DNA from: Thalassospira sp.
Lineage (GTDB): Bacteria; Pseudomonadota; Alphaproteobacteria; Rhodospirillales; Thalassospiraceae
Direction of reading: 5' to 3'
Assembly: GCF_030690045.1 (NCBI RefSeq)
Contig: NZ_JAUYHK010000021.1
Coordinates: 186,001 to 250,000 of the forward strand
DNA length: 64,000 nt
How positions within the stretch are numbered: position 1 is the first letter of the stretch; every line of letters begins with the position of its first letter. Below the pieces are notes generated by a model that was not told the DNA's origin, made no database searches, and was given only the letters and a program-made list of their open reading frames with translations. Made by a program: the position numbers and the translations under genes. This document shows positions 27,321 to 35,920 of this stretch, piece after piece.

Positions 27321-28985
27321 ATGTCATTTTTTAAGAAAATAAAGATATCGCAAAAAATATTTGGCGGATTTGGTGTGGTCCTCCTTTTGCTGGGAATATT
27401 GTCGATTCTCTCGGTTATGTCACTTTACCGGGCAGAAGATAATTTTGTGAAATATCGGGAACTGGCAGAAATATCGAACCAGTCTTCGTATGTACTGTCA
27501 AACCTTCAGGATGCACGTCTTGCCGCTCTTGCGTATCAGAATAATCCCTCAAATGAGGTAAAAGAACTGGCCGTTGGGAGATTGTCCGCAGCATCCGAGA
27601 TGAACAAAAAACTTCTCGAGATGGTTGTTGATCCTCGTACGATTGAAATCGTGCGTCAGACGGAGGGGGACATAGCAAGCTTTTCCGATGCTTTTGGGAA
27701 ACTGATCGCAAGCAATAACCCGTCCGAAAGACAGGCGATTATTGACAATCAGCTTGACGTGGTTGGCCCGCGAATTGCGGAAGAGATCGAAGAAGTCAAG
27801 ATTTCCAGCAAGAAAGAGCAAGATGTACTTGCTATGAAAACTGTTGAAGAAATTGAATTTGAGGTCGTTGTCGCCGAAATAATTGCCGTTGTCGCCGTTG
27901 TTCTTGGCATCGTCATTGCTTGGTTCATTGGGGTTGGAATTTCGCGCCCAATTGTTGCGATCACGTCGACGATGCGCATACTTGCCAATGGCGACAAATC
28001 GGTCGTCATCCCGGGACAGGATCACAGCGATGAGGTCGGCGAAATGGCCAAGGCTGTTCTGGTGTTCAAGGAAAACATGATCAAGGCCGAAGAGCTGGCC
28101 GCGCAAGAGGCCGAAAACCAGAAACGCCGCGAGGAACGTGCAAAGCTGATTGAGAAACTGACCAATGATTTTGATGGTGATGTTTCGATGGTTCTGAAAA
28201 CCGTGGCCTCGGCCGCGACTGAAATGCAGGCAACTGCAACTTCGATGACGGCAACCGCCGAGGAAACCAGCCGTCAGTCGGCAGTTGTCGCCGCCGCTGC
28301 GGAACAGGCATCGACCAATGTTCAGACTGTTGCCAGCGCGTCGGAAGAACTGAGTGCCTCTATTTCTGAAATCAGCCAGCAGGTCAGTCAGTCGGCACAG
28401 GTTGCCAACAAGGCGGTAGCCGAGGCGGATCGTACCAATGCTCAGGTGCGCGGCCTTGCCGAAGCGGCTCAAAAAATTGGCGATGTGGTGGGGCTGATCA
28501 GCGACATTGCCGCCCAGACCAACCTTTTGGCCCTGAATGCAACGATTGAGGCGGCCCGAGCAGGCGAATCAGGCAAGGGATTTGCCGTGGTCGCGGCAGA
28601 GGTCAAAAACCTGGCCAATGCCACGTCAAAGGCCACAGATGAAATTACCGCCCAGATCAGCGCGATCCAGACTGAAACCGATGGGGCAGTTATCGCCATA
28701 GATTCCATCGGCAAAACCATTGCCGAAATCAGCGAAATTGCAGCAACCATCGCCAGTGCGGTAGAGCAGCAAGGGGCCGCAACCGAGGAAATCAACCGCA
28801 ATGTTCAGGAGGCCTCCGCCGGGACAACAGAGGTGACATCGAATATTCACGGGGTGAATGAAGCAGCGTCTTCAACCGGGGCCGCCGCAGAACAGGTTTT
28901 GGCCGCATCGGGCGAATTGTCCGAACAGGCCGAAGATTTACGCCAGAAAGTCGAAACCTTCCTCTCGGCGGTCAAAGCCGCCTGA
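27321..28985 (+). CDS. Methyl-accepting chemotaxis protein (second of tandem pair)
   Basis: Chemoreceptor of 554 residues from the ATG at 27321 (GGAG upstream); the track start 28 codons earlier lies in AT-rich leader. Its layout is identical to the neighbour: TM1 'IFGGFGVVLLLLGILSILSVM', a helical sensor domain, TM2 'VVVAEIIAVVAVVLGIVIAWFIG', HAMP, and signalling tip '[27 protein letters not shown]'. The sensor half is clearly diverged and AT-richer than the first MCP, while the last 145 bp are nearly identical in DNA. Different ligands with the same downstream partners are likely. Confidence 0.95.
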   Translation: MSFFKKIKISQKIFGGFGVVLLLLGILSILSVMSLYRAEDNFVKYRELAEISNQSSYVLSNLQDARLAALAYQNNPSNEVKELAVGRLSAASEMNKKLLEMVVDPRTIEIVRQTEGDIASFSDAFGKLIASNNPSERQAIIDNQLDVVGPRIAEEIEEVKISSKKEQDVLAMKTVEEIEFEVVVAEIIAVVAVVLGIVIAWFIGVGISRPIVAITSTMRILANGDKSVVIPGQDHSDEVGEMAKAVLVFKENMIKAEELAAQEAENQKRREERAKLIEKLTNDFDGDVSMVLKTVASAATEMQATATSMTATAEETSRQSAVVAAAAEQASTNVQTVASASEELSASISEISQQVSQSAQVANKAVAEADRTNAQVRGLAEAAQKIGDVVGLISDIAAQTNLLALNATIEAARAGESGKGFAVVAAEVKNLANATSKATDEITAQISAIQTETDGAVIAIDSIGKTIAEISEIAATIASAVEQQGAATEEINRNVQEASAGTTEVTSNIHGVNEAASSTGAAAEQVLAASGELSEQAEDLRQKVETFLSAVKAA

Positions 28986-29006
28986 GATCAATATATAAAA
29001 ACACGA

Positions 29007-29054
29007 GCAAACGGCAACAGGCCCGGAAAATTTTCCGGGCCTGTTGCCGTTTGC
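29007..29054. terminator. Perfect 48 bp palindrome, bidirectional terminator
   Basis: Two exact 24-base arms with no spacer (arm begins GCAAACGGCAACAGG; centre CCGGAAAATTTTCCGG). It lies between the convergent second MCP and hmgL-type genes, 22 bp after the MCP stop. The central AAAATTTT would form the loop in RNA. The lack of a downstream U tract makes it an unusual terminator; it may act instead as a 3' end-stabilising hairpin. Confidence 0.65.
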
Positions 29055-29065
29055 GATGCGGTGCT

Positions 29066-29983
29066 TCAGGATTGGGCCAATAGTGCAAGACCGGCCTTTG
29101 ATCCCGGGTGTCTGCCCAGTTGTGTGCTGATCCAGATTCCGGTTTCGACAAGCCCGGATAAATCGACCCCGGTTTCAATGCCAAGACCGTTCAGCATATA
29201 AATCACATCCTCGGTCGCGACATTGCCGCTGGCCCCTTTGGCATAGGGGCAACCGCCAAGGCCCGCGACCGAACTGTCGATGATGGCGACCCCCATTTGC
29301 AATGCCGCCAGAAGATTCGCCAGCGCCTGCCCATAGGTATCGTGGAAATGGGCGGCAAGGTGACGGACCGGAACATGCCGGGTGACGGCATCTATCATCG
29401 CCTGTGCTGTGCCCGGTGTGCCGGTGCCAATCGTATCGCCCAGACTGATTTCATAACATCCCATGTCAAACAGGGCCTTGGCGATGTCGGCGACTTTTGC
29501 CGGGGCAATTTCGCCTTCATAGGGGCAGCCCAGAACACAGGAAACATAACCGCGCACGGCAATATTCCGGGTGTGGGCGGCGGTGATGACCGGGCGGAAA
29601 CGATCCAGACTTTCGGTAATCGAACAATTGATGTTTTTCTGTGAAAAACTTTCAGATGCCGCCCCAAACACGGCGATTTCGGTCGCCCCCGCCGCAATGG
29701 CGGATTCCAGCCCGTGGATATTGGGGGCAAGGACCGGGTAGGTAACACCGGGCTTGCGGGTGATGCGGGCCATCACATCGGTGGCATCGGCCATTTGCGG
29801 CACCCATTTCGGGCTGACAAAGGCGGTGGCCTCGATCACCGGCAGGCCGCAGGCCGCAAGTCGGTTGATCAGCTCAACCTTGATGTCGGTTGCGACCATC
29901 GTTTTTTCATTTTGCAACCCGTCGCGCGGGCCGACCTCGACGATTTTGACAGATTTGGGCAAATCACCCGATTGCAGGCGCAT
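29066..29983 (-). CDS. Hydroxymethylglutaryl-CoA lyase
   Basis: HMG-CoA lyase cleaves 3-hydroxy-3-methylglutaryl-CoA to acetoacetate and acetyl-CoA, the final step of leucine degradation. The 305-residue TIM-barrel protein has '[18 protein letters not shown]' near the N-terminus, metal-binding '[12 protein letters not shown]', and the loop '[27 protein letters not shown]' with the catalytic Cys. The start shares one base with the mccA stop (TGATG), so it is the last gene of the liu-type operon. Confidence 0.95.
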   Translation of the reverse strand: MRLQSGDLPKSVKIVEVGPRDGLQNEKTMVATDIKVELINRLAACGLPVIEATAFVSPKWVPQMADATDVMARITRKPGVTYPVLAPNIHGLESAIAAGATEIAVFGAASESFSQKNINCSITESLDRFRPVITAAHTRNIAVRGYVSCVLGCPYEGEIAPAKVADIAKALFDMGCYEISLGDTIGTGTPGTAQAMIDAVTRHVPVRHLAAHFHDTYGQALANLLAALQMGVAIIDSSVAGLGGCPYAKGASGNVATEDVIYMLNGLGIETGVDLSGLVETGIWISTQLGRHPGSKAGLALLAQS

Positions 29984-31986
29984 CAGGATGCCTCCGTAAT
30001 CGCAATCAGTTCGGCACCATCATCGACCTGATCGCCGACCTGATAGAAAATTTCGGCAATTATGCCCGATACCGGGGCTGAAATGGTGTGCTCCATTTTC
30101 ATGGCCTCCATCACCACCAGTTTGTCACCCGCCTTGACGGTTTGCCCGGCGGTGGTCAGAACCGCAATGATCTTACCGGGCATTGGCGCGGTCAGGCCGC
30201 TGCCTGTGCCTTCGGCTCCCCCCGCAGCGGCGACCGGATCAAAAATTTCCAGAATGTCGGTTTTTCCGCCCCGGAAAATCGTCAGGCGGTTGCCATCGCG
30301 CAGGATGTTGGCCTGTTTGCGGACACCGTCAAGGGTGGCGGCAAGTTTGCCATCTGTGGTGATGTGCGCCTGTACCGTGATCGACATGCCATCGGGCATG
30401 TCTAGAATATAGCCATCGGGGCGATAATGCACCCGCACCGAAATTTCCGCGCCGCCATGACGCAGGATCAGAGTGTGGTGATTATCATCATTTAACCGCC
30501 AGCCACTGGTGAAATGCCAGGGCGACCACGGGTCGCTGCTTTGGGTGGCATGGGCAAGGGCCTCGGCATCGCGGTGCAGAAGGATATCCAGCGCGGCAAA
30601 GGCCAGGGCTTCGTTATCGGGCGGTGTGATGGCCGGGATCAGATCAGAAAGCCAGGTTGGGATAAAACCGGTTTCGACCTCGCCGCGCATAAAGGCCGGA
30701 TGGCGGGCGATATTGGTCAGAAAACCGGTATTGGTTGTCACCCCGACAATCCGGACATCCTCCAGTGCGGATGACAAACGGCGCAGGGCACTGTTGCGAT
30801 CCTGATCATGGACAATCAGTTTGGCGATCATCGGGTCATAATGGATGGAAACTTCGCCTCCTTCATAAACGCCGGTATCAACCCGGATATGGGCCGTTTC
30901 GGCGGGCATGTGCATATGCGTCAGTTTGCCGGTGGCGGGCAGGAAATCATGATGTGGATCTTCGGCATAGATCCGGACTTCAAAGGCATGACCGTTGATC
31001 GTCAGTTGATCCTGGGTTTTTGGCAGGGCTTCGCCATCGGCAACGCGCAATTGCCATTCCACCAGATCCTCGCCGGTGATCATTTCGGTCACCGGATGTT
31101 CGACCTGAAGGCGCGTATTCATTTCCATGAAATAAAATGCGCCGCTGGCATCGAGCAGAAATTCAACCGTGCCCGCCCCCTGATAGCCAATCGCTTTTGC
31201 CGCATCGACGGCGGCCTTGCCCATGCGGGCCCGCAAATCAGCCGATATATGCGGGGCGGGGGCTTCTTCAATCACTTTTTGATGGCGGCGTTGTAATGAA
31301 CAATCACGTTCAAACAGATAAACCGCATTACCGTGACTGTCGGCAAAAACCTGAATTTCAACATGGCGGGGATGGGTGATCAGTTTTTCAATCAGGCAAT
31401 GATCATCGCCAAAACTCGATGCCGCCTCGCGCTGGCAACTGGTCAGGGCATCGGAGAAATCGGCAGGATTCTCAACGGCTCGCATACCCTTGCCACCACC
31501 ACCACTTGATGCCTTGATCAAAACCGGATACCCGATTTGATCGGCCTGACGCGCCAGAAAATCCGGGTCCTGATCGCGCCCGTGATATCCGGGTACCAGC
31601 GGCACACCGGCCTTTTCCATGATTTTCTTGGCTTCGGATTTTGACCCCATCGCCAGAATGGCGGCGGTGGGCGGGCCGACAAACACCGCACCTGCTTTGG
31701 TCACGGCCTCGGCAAAACCGGCATTTTCGGATAAAAATCCATAACCGGGATGTACGGCATCGGCCCCGGATTGTGCAATCACTTCCAAAAGCCGATCCTG
31801 CCGCAAATAGCTGTCACGCGGGGCGGGGCCGCCAATATGCCATGCCTCGTCTGCCATGCGAACATGCAGGGCATGGGCGTCGGCATCGGAATAAACCGCA
31901 ACGGTGGCAATGCCCATGCGCCGGGCGGTTTTGATCACGCGACAGGCGATTTCGCCACGATTGGCAATCAGAAGTTTGCGCGGCAT
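29983..31986 (-). CDS. Methylcrotonyl-CoA carboxylase biotin-containing subunit
   Basis: Biotin carboxylase/biotin carrier subunit, 667 residues. The biotin carboxylase domain opens with '[23 protein letters not shown]' and carries ATP-grasp motifs '[14 protein letters not shown]' and '[30 protein letters not shown]'. The linker BT-like region is followed by the biotinyl domain with 'VMEAMKMEH' (biotinylated K630). Its neighbours (carboxyltransferase, methylglutaconyl-CoA hydratase, HMG-CoA lyase) identify the substrate as 3-methylcrotonyl-CoA rather than propionyl- or acetyl-CoA. It sits 3 bp after the hydratase gene. Confidence 0.94.
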   Translation of the reverse strand: MPRKLLIANRGEIACRVIKTARRMGIATVAVYSDADAHALHVRMADEAWHIGGPAPRDSYLRQDRLLEVIAQSGADAVHPGYGFLSENAGFAEAVTKAGAVFVGPPTAAILAMGSKSEAKKIMEKAGVPLVPGYHGRDQDPDFLARQADQIGYPVLIKASSGGGGKGMRAVENPADFSDALTSCQREAASSFGDDHCLIEKLITHPRHVEIQVFADSHGNAVYLFERDCSLQRRHQKVIEEAPAPHISADLRARMGKAAVDAAKAIGYQGAGTVEFLLDASGAFYFMEMNTRLQVEHPVTEMITGEDLVEWQLRVADGEALPKTQDQLTINGHAFEVRIYAEDPHHDFLPATGKLTHMHMPAETAHIRVDTGVYEGGEVSIHYDPMIAKLIVHDQDRNSALRRLSSALEDVRIVGVTTNTGFLTNIARHPAFMRGEVETGFIPTWLSDLIPAITPPDNEALAFAALDILLHRDAEALAHATQSSDPWSPWHFTSGWRLNDDNHHTLILRHGGAEISVRVHYRPDGYILDMPDGMSITVQAHITTDGKLAATLDGVRKQANILRDGNRLTIFRGGKTDILEIFDPVAAAGGAEGTGSGLTAPMPGKIIAVLTTAGQTVKAGDKLVVMEAMKMEHTISAPVSGIIAEIFYQVGDQVDDGAELIAITEAS

Positions 31987-31989
31987 CGT

Positions 31990-32796
31990 CTATTCCTTTA
32001 CCCACTGGGCGGCACGTTTTTCAAGAAAGGCGCGGATACCTTCCCTGCCTTCGGCAGAAGCGCGCAGTTTTGCAATGCGGTTGGCGGTATCATCAATCAT
32101 CGCATCGTCAATCGGGCGGTTTGCCACGGCATAAATCAAATCTTTTGCCGCCTGCATGGCGTGCGGGCCGTTTTGCACCAACAGGGCCGCCGTCTCGTCC
32201 CCCCGTGCCAACAGGCGATCCTCGGGAACAATGTCATGGATCAGGCCGATGCGCTGTGCCGTGGCGGCATCAAACCGTTCGGCGCTGAGAAAATAACGCC
32301 GTGCCTGCGCCGTGCCGATTGCCTCAATGACATAGGGCGAAATTACCGCCGGGATCAGGCCCAGTTTGACCTCAGACAGACAAAAAACGGCGCGGTTTGA
32401 TGCAATGGCGATATCGCAACAGGCCGCAAGACCGACCCCGCCGCCAAATGCCGCGCCATTGATCAGGGCGATGGTCGGTTTGGGCAGGAAATTCAGGGTT
32501 TTCATCAAACGGGCGAGGGCTTTGGAATCTGCCAGATTTTCGGCATGTGAATAATCCGCCATCCGTTTCATCCAGTTCAAATCCGCCCCGGCGGAAAAGC
32601 TTTTACCCGCCCCGGTCAATTGCACAACCCGCACCATTGGATCGGTGGCAAGACTGCCCAGCATCGCGGTCAGTCCGGCAATCAGAACATCGTCAAAGGC
32701 ATTGTGGATATCAGGGCGGTTCAGCGTAATGCGTGCCACGCCATCCGGGCGGATATCGCATAAAAGCGCAGTGTCAGGGGCGTTAACATCTTTCAT
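31990..32796 (-). CDS. Methylglutaconyl-CoA hydratase (enoyl-CoA hydratase family)
   Basis: Crotonase-superfamily enzyme of about 268 residues. The start at 32796 (MKDVNAPD) has AAGGGG seven bases upstream; the track start 36 codons earlier lies inside the carboxyltransferase gene. Signature segments are 'GAGKSFSAGADLNWMKRMADY' and 'PTIALINGAAFGGGVGLAACCDIAIAS', the oxyanion-hole regions, followed by 'LSEVKLGLIPAVISPYVIEAIG' with the catalytic Glu. The context assigns hydration of 3-methylglutaconyl-CoA to HMG-CoA. Confidence 0.92.
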   Translation of the reverse strand: MKDVNAPDTALLCDIRPDGVARITLNRPDIHNAFDDVLIAGLTAMLGSLATDPMVRVVQLTGAGKSFSAGADLNWMKRMADYSHAENLADSKALARLMKTLNFLPKPTIALINGAAFGGGVGLAACCDIAIASNRAVFCLSEVKLGLIPAVISPYVIEAIGTAQARRYFLSAERFDAATAQRIGLIHDIVPEDRLLARGDETAALLVQNGPHAMQAAKDLIYAVANRPIDDAMIDDTANRIAKLRASAEGREGIRAFLEKRAAQWVKE

Positions 32797-32806
32797 AACC
32801 ATCCCC

Positions 32807-34417
32807 TTACATCCGGAAAACGCCAAATCGCGTGTTGGCAATGGGCTGATTGAGGGCGGCAGAAATGCCCAACCCCAAAACCATGCGGGTATCGGCGGGG
32901 TCAATCACCCCGTCATCCCACAGCCGGGCCGAGGCATAATAGGGATGCCCCTGTTTTTCATACTGATCGCGGATTGGCCCCTTAAAGGATTCCTGTTCGG
33001 CTTCGGGCCATGTTTCACCGCGTTTTTCAAGGGCATCGGCCTTGATTTGCGTCAGGACATTGGCCGCCTGTTCGCCGCCCATCACCGAAATGCGGGCATT
33101 GGGCCACATCCACAGGAAACGCGGGCCATAGGCGCGACCACACATGCCATAATTTCCCGCCCCGAATGATCCGCCGATCAAAACGGTGAATTTTGGCACG
33201 CTGGCGGTGGCGACCGCTGTGACCAGTTTGGCACCATCCTTGGCGATGCCACCTGATTCATATTTGCGGCCAATCATAAAACCGGTGATGTTTTGCAAAA
33301 ACACCAATGGAATACCGCGTTGACAGCACAGTTCGATGAAATGTGCACCCTTAAGCGCACTTTCGGAAAACAGGATGCCGTTATTGGCGATAATGCCAAC
33401 CGGATAGCCAAAAATGCGGGCAAAACCGGTGACAAGGGTTGTGCCATATTGCGCCTTGAATTCATCAAAGACCGACCCGTCCACAATACGGGCGATGATT
33501 TCGCGCACGTCATAGGGTTTTTTGGCATCCGACGGGATCACGCCATATATTTCCTGCGGATCATAGGCCGGATCTTGCGCTGGAAGCAGGGTCACACCGG
33601 GCTTTTTTACCCAATTCAGGTTTTTGACAATGTTACGTGCAATCGACAGGGCATGGGCATCGTCCTGGGCATAATGGTCGGTGACCCCCGATGTCTTGCA
33701 ATGCACATCCGCCCCGCCAAGATCTTCGGCCGATACAATTTCGCCGGTGGCGGCCCTGACCAGAGGGGGGCCGCCCAGGAAAATCGTTCCCTGTTTGCGA
33801 ACAATGATGCTTTCATCGGACATCGCCGGGACATAAGCCCCGCCCGCAGTGCAGGACCCCATGACAACGGCGATTTGCGGAATACCCTGCGCCGACATAT
33901 TGGCCTGATTGAAAAAAATACGGCCAAAATGATCGCGGTCGGGAAAAACATCATCCTGACGCGGCAAATTCGCCCCGCCACTATCGACCAGATAAACACA
34001 GGGCAGGCGGTTTTCGAGGGCGATTTCCTGGGCGCGCAGATGCTTTTTGACGGTCATCGGGTAATAGGACCCGCCCTTGACCGTGGCATCATTGGCAACC
34101 ACCACACATTCAACGCCGGAAATTCGGCCAATGCCGGTGATAATGCCTGCCGCCGGAACGTCTTCATCGTCATACATGCCAAAGGCGGCCAGTTGCGACA
34201 GTTCCAGAAACGGCGATCCGACATCCAGCAACCGGCGAATGCGTTCACGCGGCAGCAATTTTCCGCGTCCGGTGTGGCGGGTGCGGGCAGTTTCTCCGCC
34301 GCCCAACTTGATGCGGGTCAGTTGACCGCGCAAATCCGCCACCAGTTGCGCCATTTGGGCGGCATTGCGGCGGAATTCTTCGGACCGGATGTTGATCTGG
34401 GATTTCAGTACCGTCAT
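32807..34417 (-). CDS. Methylcrotonyl-CoA carboxylase carboxyltransferase subunit
   Basis: Carboxyltransferase beta subunit, 536 residues, that transfers CO2 from carboxybiotin to 3-methylcrotonyl-CoA. It has the acyl-CoA-binding N-lobe ('[22 protein letters not shown]', '[61 protein letters not shown]') and the biotin-binding C-lobe ('[41 protein letters not shown]'). The first motifs are typical of MCC beta subunits. It is the first gene of the operon, with LiuR-like palindromes about 80-125 bp upstream. Confidence 0.95.
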   Translation of the reverse strand: MTVLKSQINIRSEEFRRNAAQMAQLVADLRGQLTRIKLGGGETARTRHTGRGKLLPRERIRRLLDVGSPFLELSQLAAFGMYDDEDVPAAGIITGIGRISGVECVVVANDATVKGGSYYPMTVKKHLRAQEIALENRLPCVYLVDSGGANLPRQDDVFPDRDHFGRIFFNQANMSAQGIPQIAVVMGSCTAGGAYVPAMSDESIIVRKQGTIFLGGPPLVRAATGEIVSAEDLGGADVHCKTSGVTDHYAQDDAHALSIARNIVKNLNWVKKPGVTLLPAQDPAYDPQEIYGVIPSDAKKPYDVREIIARIVDGSVFDEFKAQYGTTLVTGFARIFGYPVGIIANNGILFSESALKGAHFIELCCQRGIPLVFLQNITGFMIGRKYESGGIAKDGAKLVTAVATASVPKFTVLIGGSFGAGNYGMCGRAYGPRFLWMWPNARISVMGGEQAANVLTQIKADALEKRGETWPEAEQESFKGPIRDQYEKQGHPYYASARLWDDGVIDPADTRMVLGLGISAALNQPIANTRFGVFRM

Positions 34418-34493
34418 GGCGGTCGATACCGTGTGTTGCGGGGTTGCAGGGCAGACCCACGGGGTTGATGATCTGAGCCCCGTTATGGCGGAA

Positions 34494-34505
34494 GTTTACG
34501 TAAAC
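34494..34505. promoter_or_regulatory. LiuR-like palindromic operator upstream of the leucine degradation operon
   Basis: Perfect 12 bp palindrome GTTTACGTAAAC, 77 bp upstream of the carboxyltransferase start. From memory it resembles the TTTACGT-containing MerR-family LiuR sites described before liu operons. A half-site-like TTTACGTA recurs at 34537-34544. No liuR gene is in the window, so the regulator assignment is inference. Confidence 0.45.
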
Positions 34506-34536
34506 GGCAAGATAAAATTGGTATTCCGGTACCGAA

Positions 34537-34544
34537 TTTACGTA
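34537..34544. promoter_or_regulatory. Second TTTACGTA element upstream of the leucine degradation operon
   Basis: Octamer TTTACGTA, starting 43 bp from the start of the 12 bp palindrome and so about four helical turns away. It may be a second half-operator for the same regulator. On its own it is weak evidence. Confidence 0.3.
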
Positions 34545-34559
34545 TATCAGGTTTTCCGC

Positions 34560-35156
34560 CTAAATCCGTGCCACGATCCAGTGTTCAAGCTGGTCGATGC
34601 GGTCATTGCCAAAAAACGGTTCGCCGTCAAAAAAGAAAAAAGGCGATCCAAAAGCTCCCAGCCCGATGGCTTCTTCTGTCATGTCGCGGACATGCTGTTT
34701 CCATTTGGGGGCGGCAATGGCATCGCGCATGTCGCTGGCATTGATTTCGTGGCGGCTGGCGGTGGCGATCACGACTTCGGGGTCGGACATATCAAGGCCA
34801 TCGGCAAAATATCCGCGATAAATATCATGGGCAAAGCGCACGGCAGCATCGCGATCATAGCTGGCAATCCAGTAAAATCCCCGTGTCGGGGCAAGGGCAG
34901 AATAGGGGAATTTTTCCGGGATCATAAAGGGGATGTTTTGAAGCCGGGCGCAACGTTCCATATCCCGGCGGAAATAGGGGCCGCGAATCGGGTGTTGCAA
35001 AAGGGGTTCCTGCCCGGTCTGTTTGAAGGCTGCGCCGATCATAAAGGGCCGCCAGTCGATTTTAACGCCCGTGCGAGCGGCAACATCACCGATGCGTTCG
35101 CTGGCAAGATAGCCATAAGGCGATGAAAAATCGAAATAGAATGTAATTTCAGACAT
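34560..35156 (-). CDS. 2-hydroxychromene-2-carboxylate isomerase-like protein (DsbA/kappa-GST fold)
   Basis: Protein of 198 residues from the ATG at 35156 (MSEITFYFDFSSPYGYLA). The N-terminal 'FYFDFSSPYGYLASERI' is the HCCA isomerase/kappa GST signature with the active-site Ser. The C-terminal 'GLGAFGSPFFFFDGEPFFGNDRIDQLEHWI' is the conserved thioredoxin-fold end. Characterised HCCA isomerases act in naphthalene catabolism, but most members are uncharacterised GSH-dependent proteins, and no aromatic pathway genes are nearby. A paralogue lies at 42738-43334. Confidence 0.88.
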   Translation of the reverse strand: MSEITFYFDFSSPYGYLASERIGDVAARTGVKIDWRPFMIGAAFKQTGQEPLLQHPIRGPYFRRDMERCARLQNIPFMIPEKFPYSALAPTRGFYWIASYDRDAAVRFAHDIYRGYFADGLDMSDPEVVIATASRHEINASDMRDAIAAPKWKQHVRDMTEEAIGLGAFGSPFFFFDGEPFFGNDRIDQLEHWIVARI

Positions 35157-35261
35157 GGAATATTTCATCCTGCTGTGAACATGCATTCGGCAAAGCCAAA
35201 ACATGCTAACATCATATACTTTGTCTGGGTCAAAAAAGTGTAAACTTGACTGGCTTCACAA

Positions 35262-35735
35262 TCAGGGGATGGTGATGCCGGGCCGGACCTTGACTTCTTC
35301 CATCACGACATAGGTATGGGTCTGGCTGACGCCGGGAACCGATGACAGCCGTTCCAGAAATTCGCGATAGGCATACATATCAGCAACGCGCAATTTCATC
35401 AGATAGTCAAAACCGCCTGCGACCATATGACATTCTTCTATTTCCGGCAATTTGCGCACGGCGGCGGCAAAAATATCAAAGACATCCGGCGTGGTGCGAT
35501 CCAGCGTGATTTCGACAAACACCACCAAAGACTGTTCAAGTTTGCGCGGATCAAGACGGGCCATATAGCCCATGATGAAGCCCTGTTGTTCAAGGCGGCG
35601 CACCCGTTCCAGACAAGGCGTCGGGCTCAGATTGACCCGGCGCGACAGTTCAACATTTGACATGCGGCCATCGCGCTGCAATTCGCGCAGAATCTGTTTG
35701 TCGATTTTATCCAGACTTTTGTGGTTCTTCTGCAT
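35262..35735 (-). CDS. Lrp/AsnC family regulator, probable putA regulator
   Basis: Lrp-type regulator, 157 residues from the ATG at 35735; the ORF track starts two codons earlier at a TTG. The HTH is 'LDKIDKQILRELQRDGRMSNVELSRRVNLSPTPCLERVRRLEQQGFI', and the RAM effector domain includes 'HMVAGGFDYLMKLRVADMYAYREFLERL'. Divergence from putA is the usual arrangement of alphaproteobacterial PutR, which activates putA in response to proline. I infer that role here because PutA itself lacks the RHH autoregulatory domain. Confidence 0.9.
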   Translation of the reverse strand: MQKNHKSLDKIDKQILRELQRDGRMSNVELSRRVNLSPTPCLERVRRLEQQGFIMGYMARLDPRKLEQSLVVFVEITLDRTTPDVFDIFAAAVRKLPEIEECHMVAGGFDYLMKLRVADMYAYREFLERLSSVPGVSQTHTYVVMEEVKVRPGITIP

Positions 35736-35739
35736 TATC

Positions 35740-35757
35740 AAACATTAACCAGTGTTT
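35740..35757. promoter_or_regulatory. Candidate Lrp operator in the lrp-putA intergenic region
   Basis: Inverted repeat AAACA-N8-TGTTT in AT-rich DNA, 5 bp upstream of the Lrp start and on the putA upstream side. It fits a Lrp-type dyad and autoregulation, but the arms are short. Confidence 0.3.
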
Positions 35758-35920
35758 TAAACTATGATATTGGGGTTTGGCTGGATGATATATCGTATTT
35801 TTTGCCAAAATGGCAGCACATTTTTTGAAAACAAAATTAAGGTTGGCCCAATTCAACAGAAATTTGCGCCCTGTCTGCGATGGCATGGCGCACATCCTTG
35901 ATCAGGGAGACATTCGCGCC

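Noticed and set aside
32796-32904. N-terminal extension of the methylglutaconyl-CoA hydratase ORF
   Set aside because: The 36 extra codons overlap the end of the carboxyltransferase gene and are not crotonase-like; the RBS supports the internal ATG.
33293-34468. 391-aa plus-strand ORF
   Set aside because: Antisense to the well-conserved carboxyltransferase subunit; composition is that of a shadow frame.
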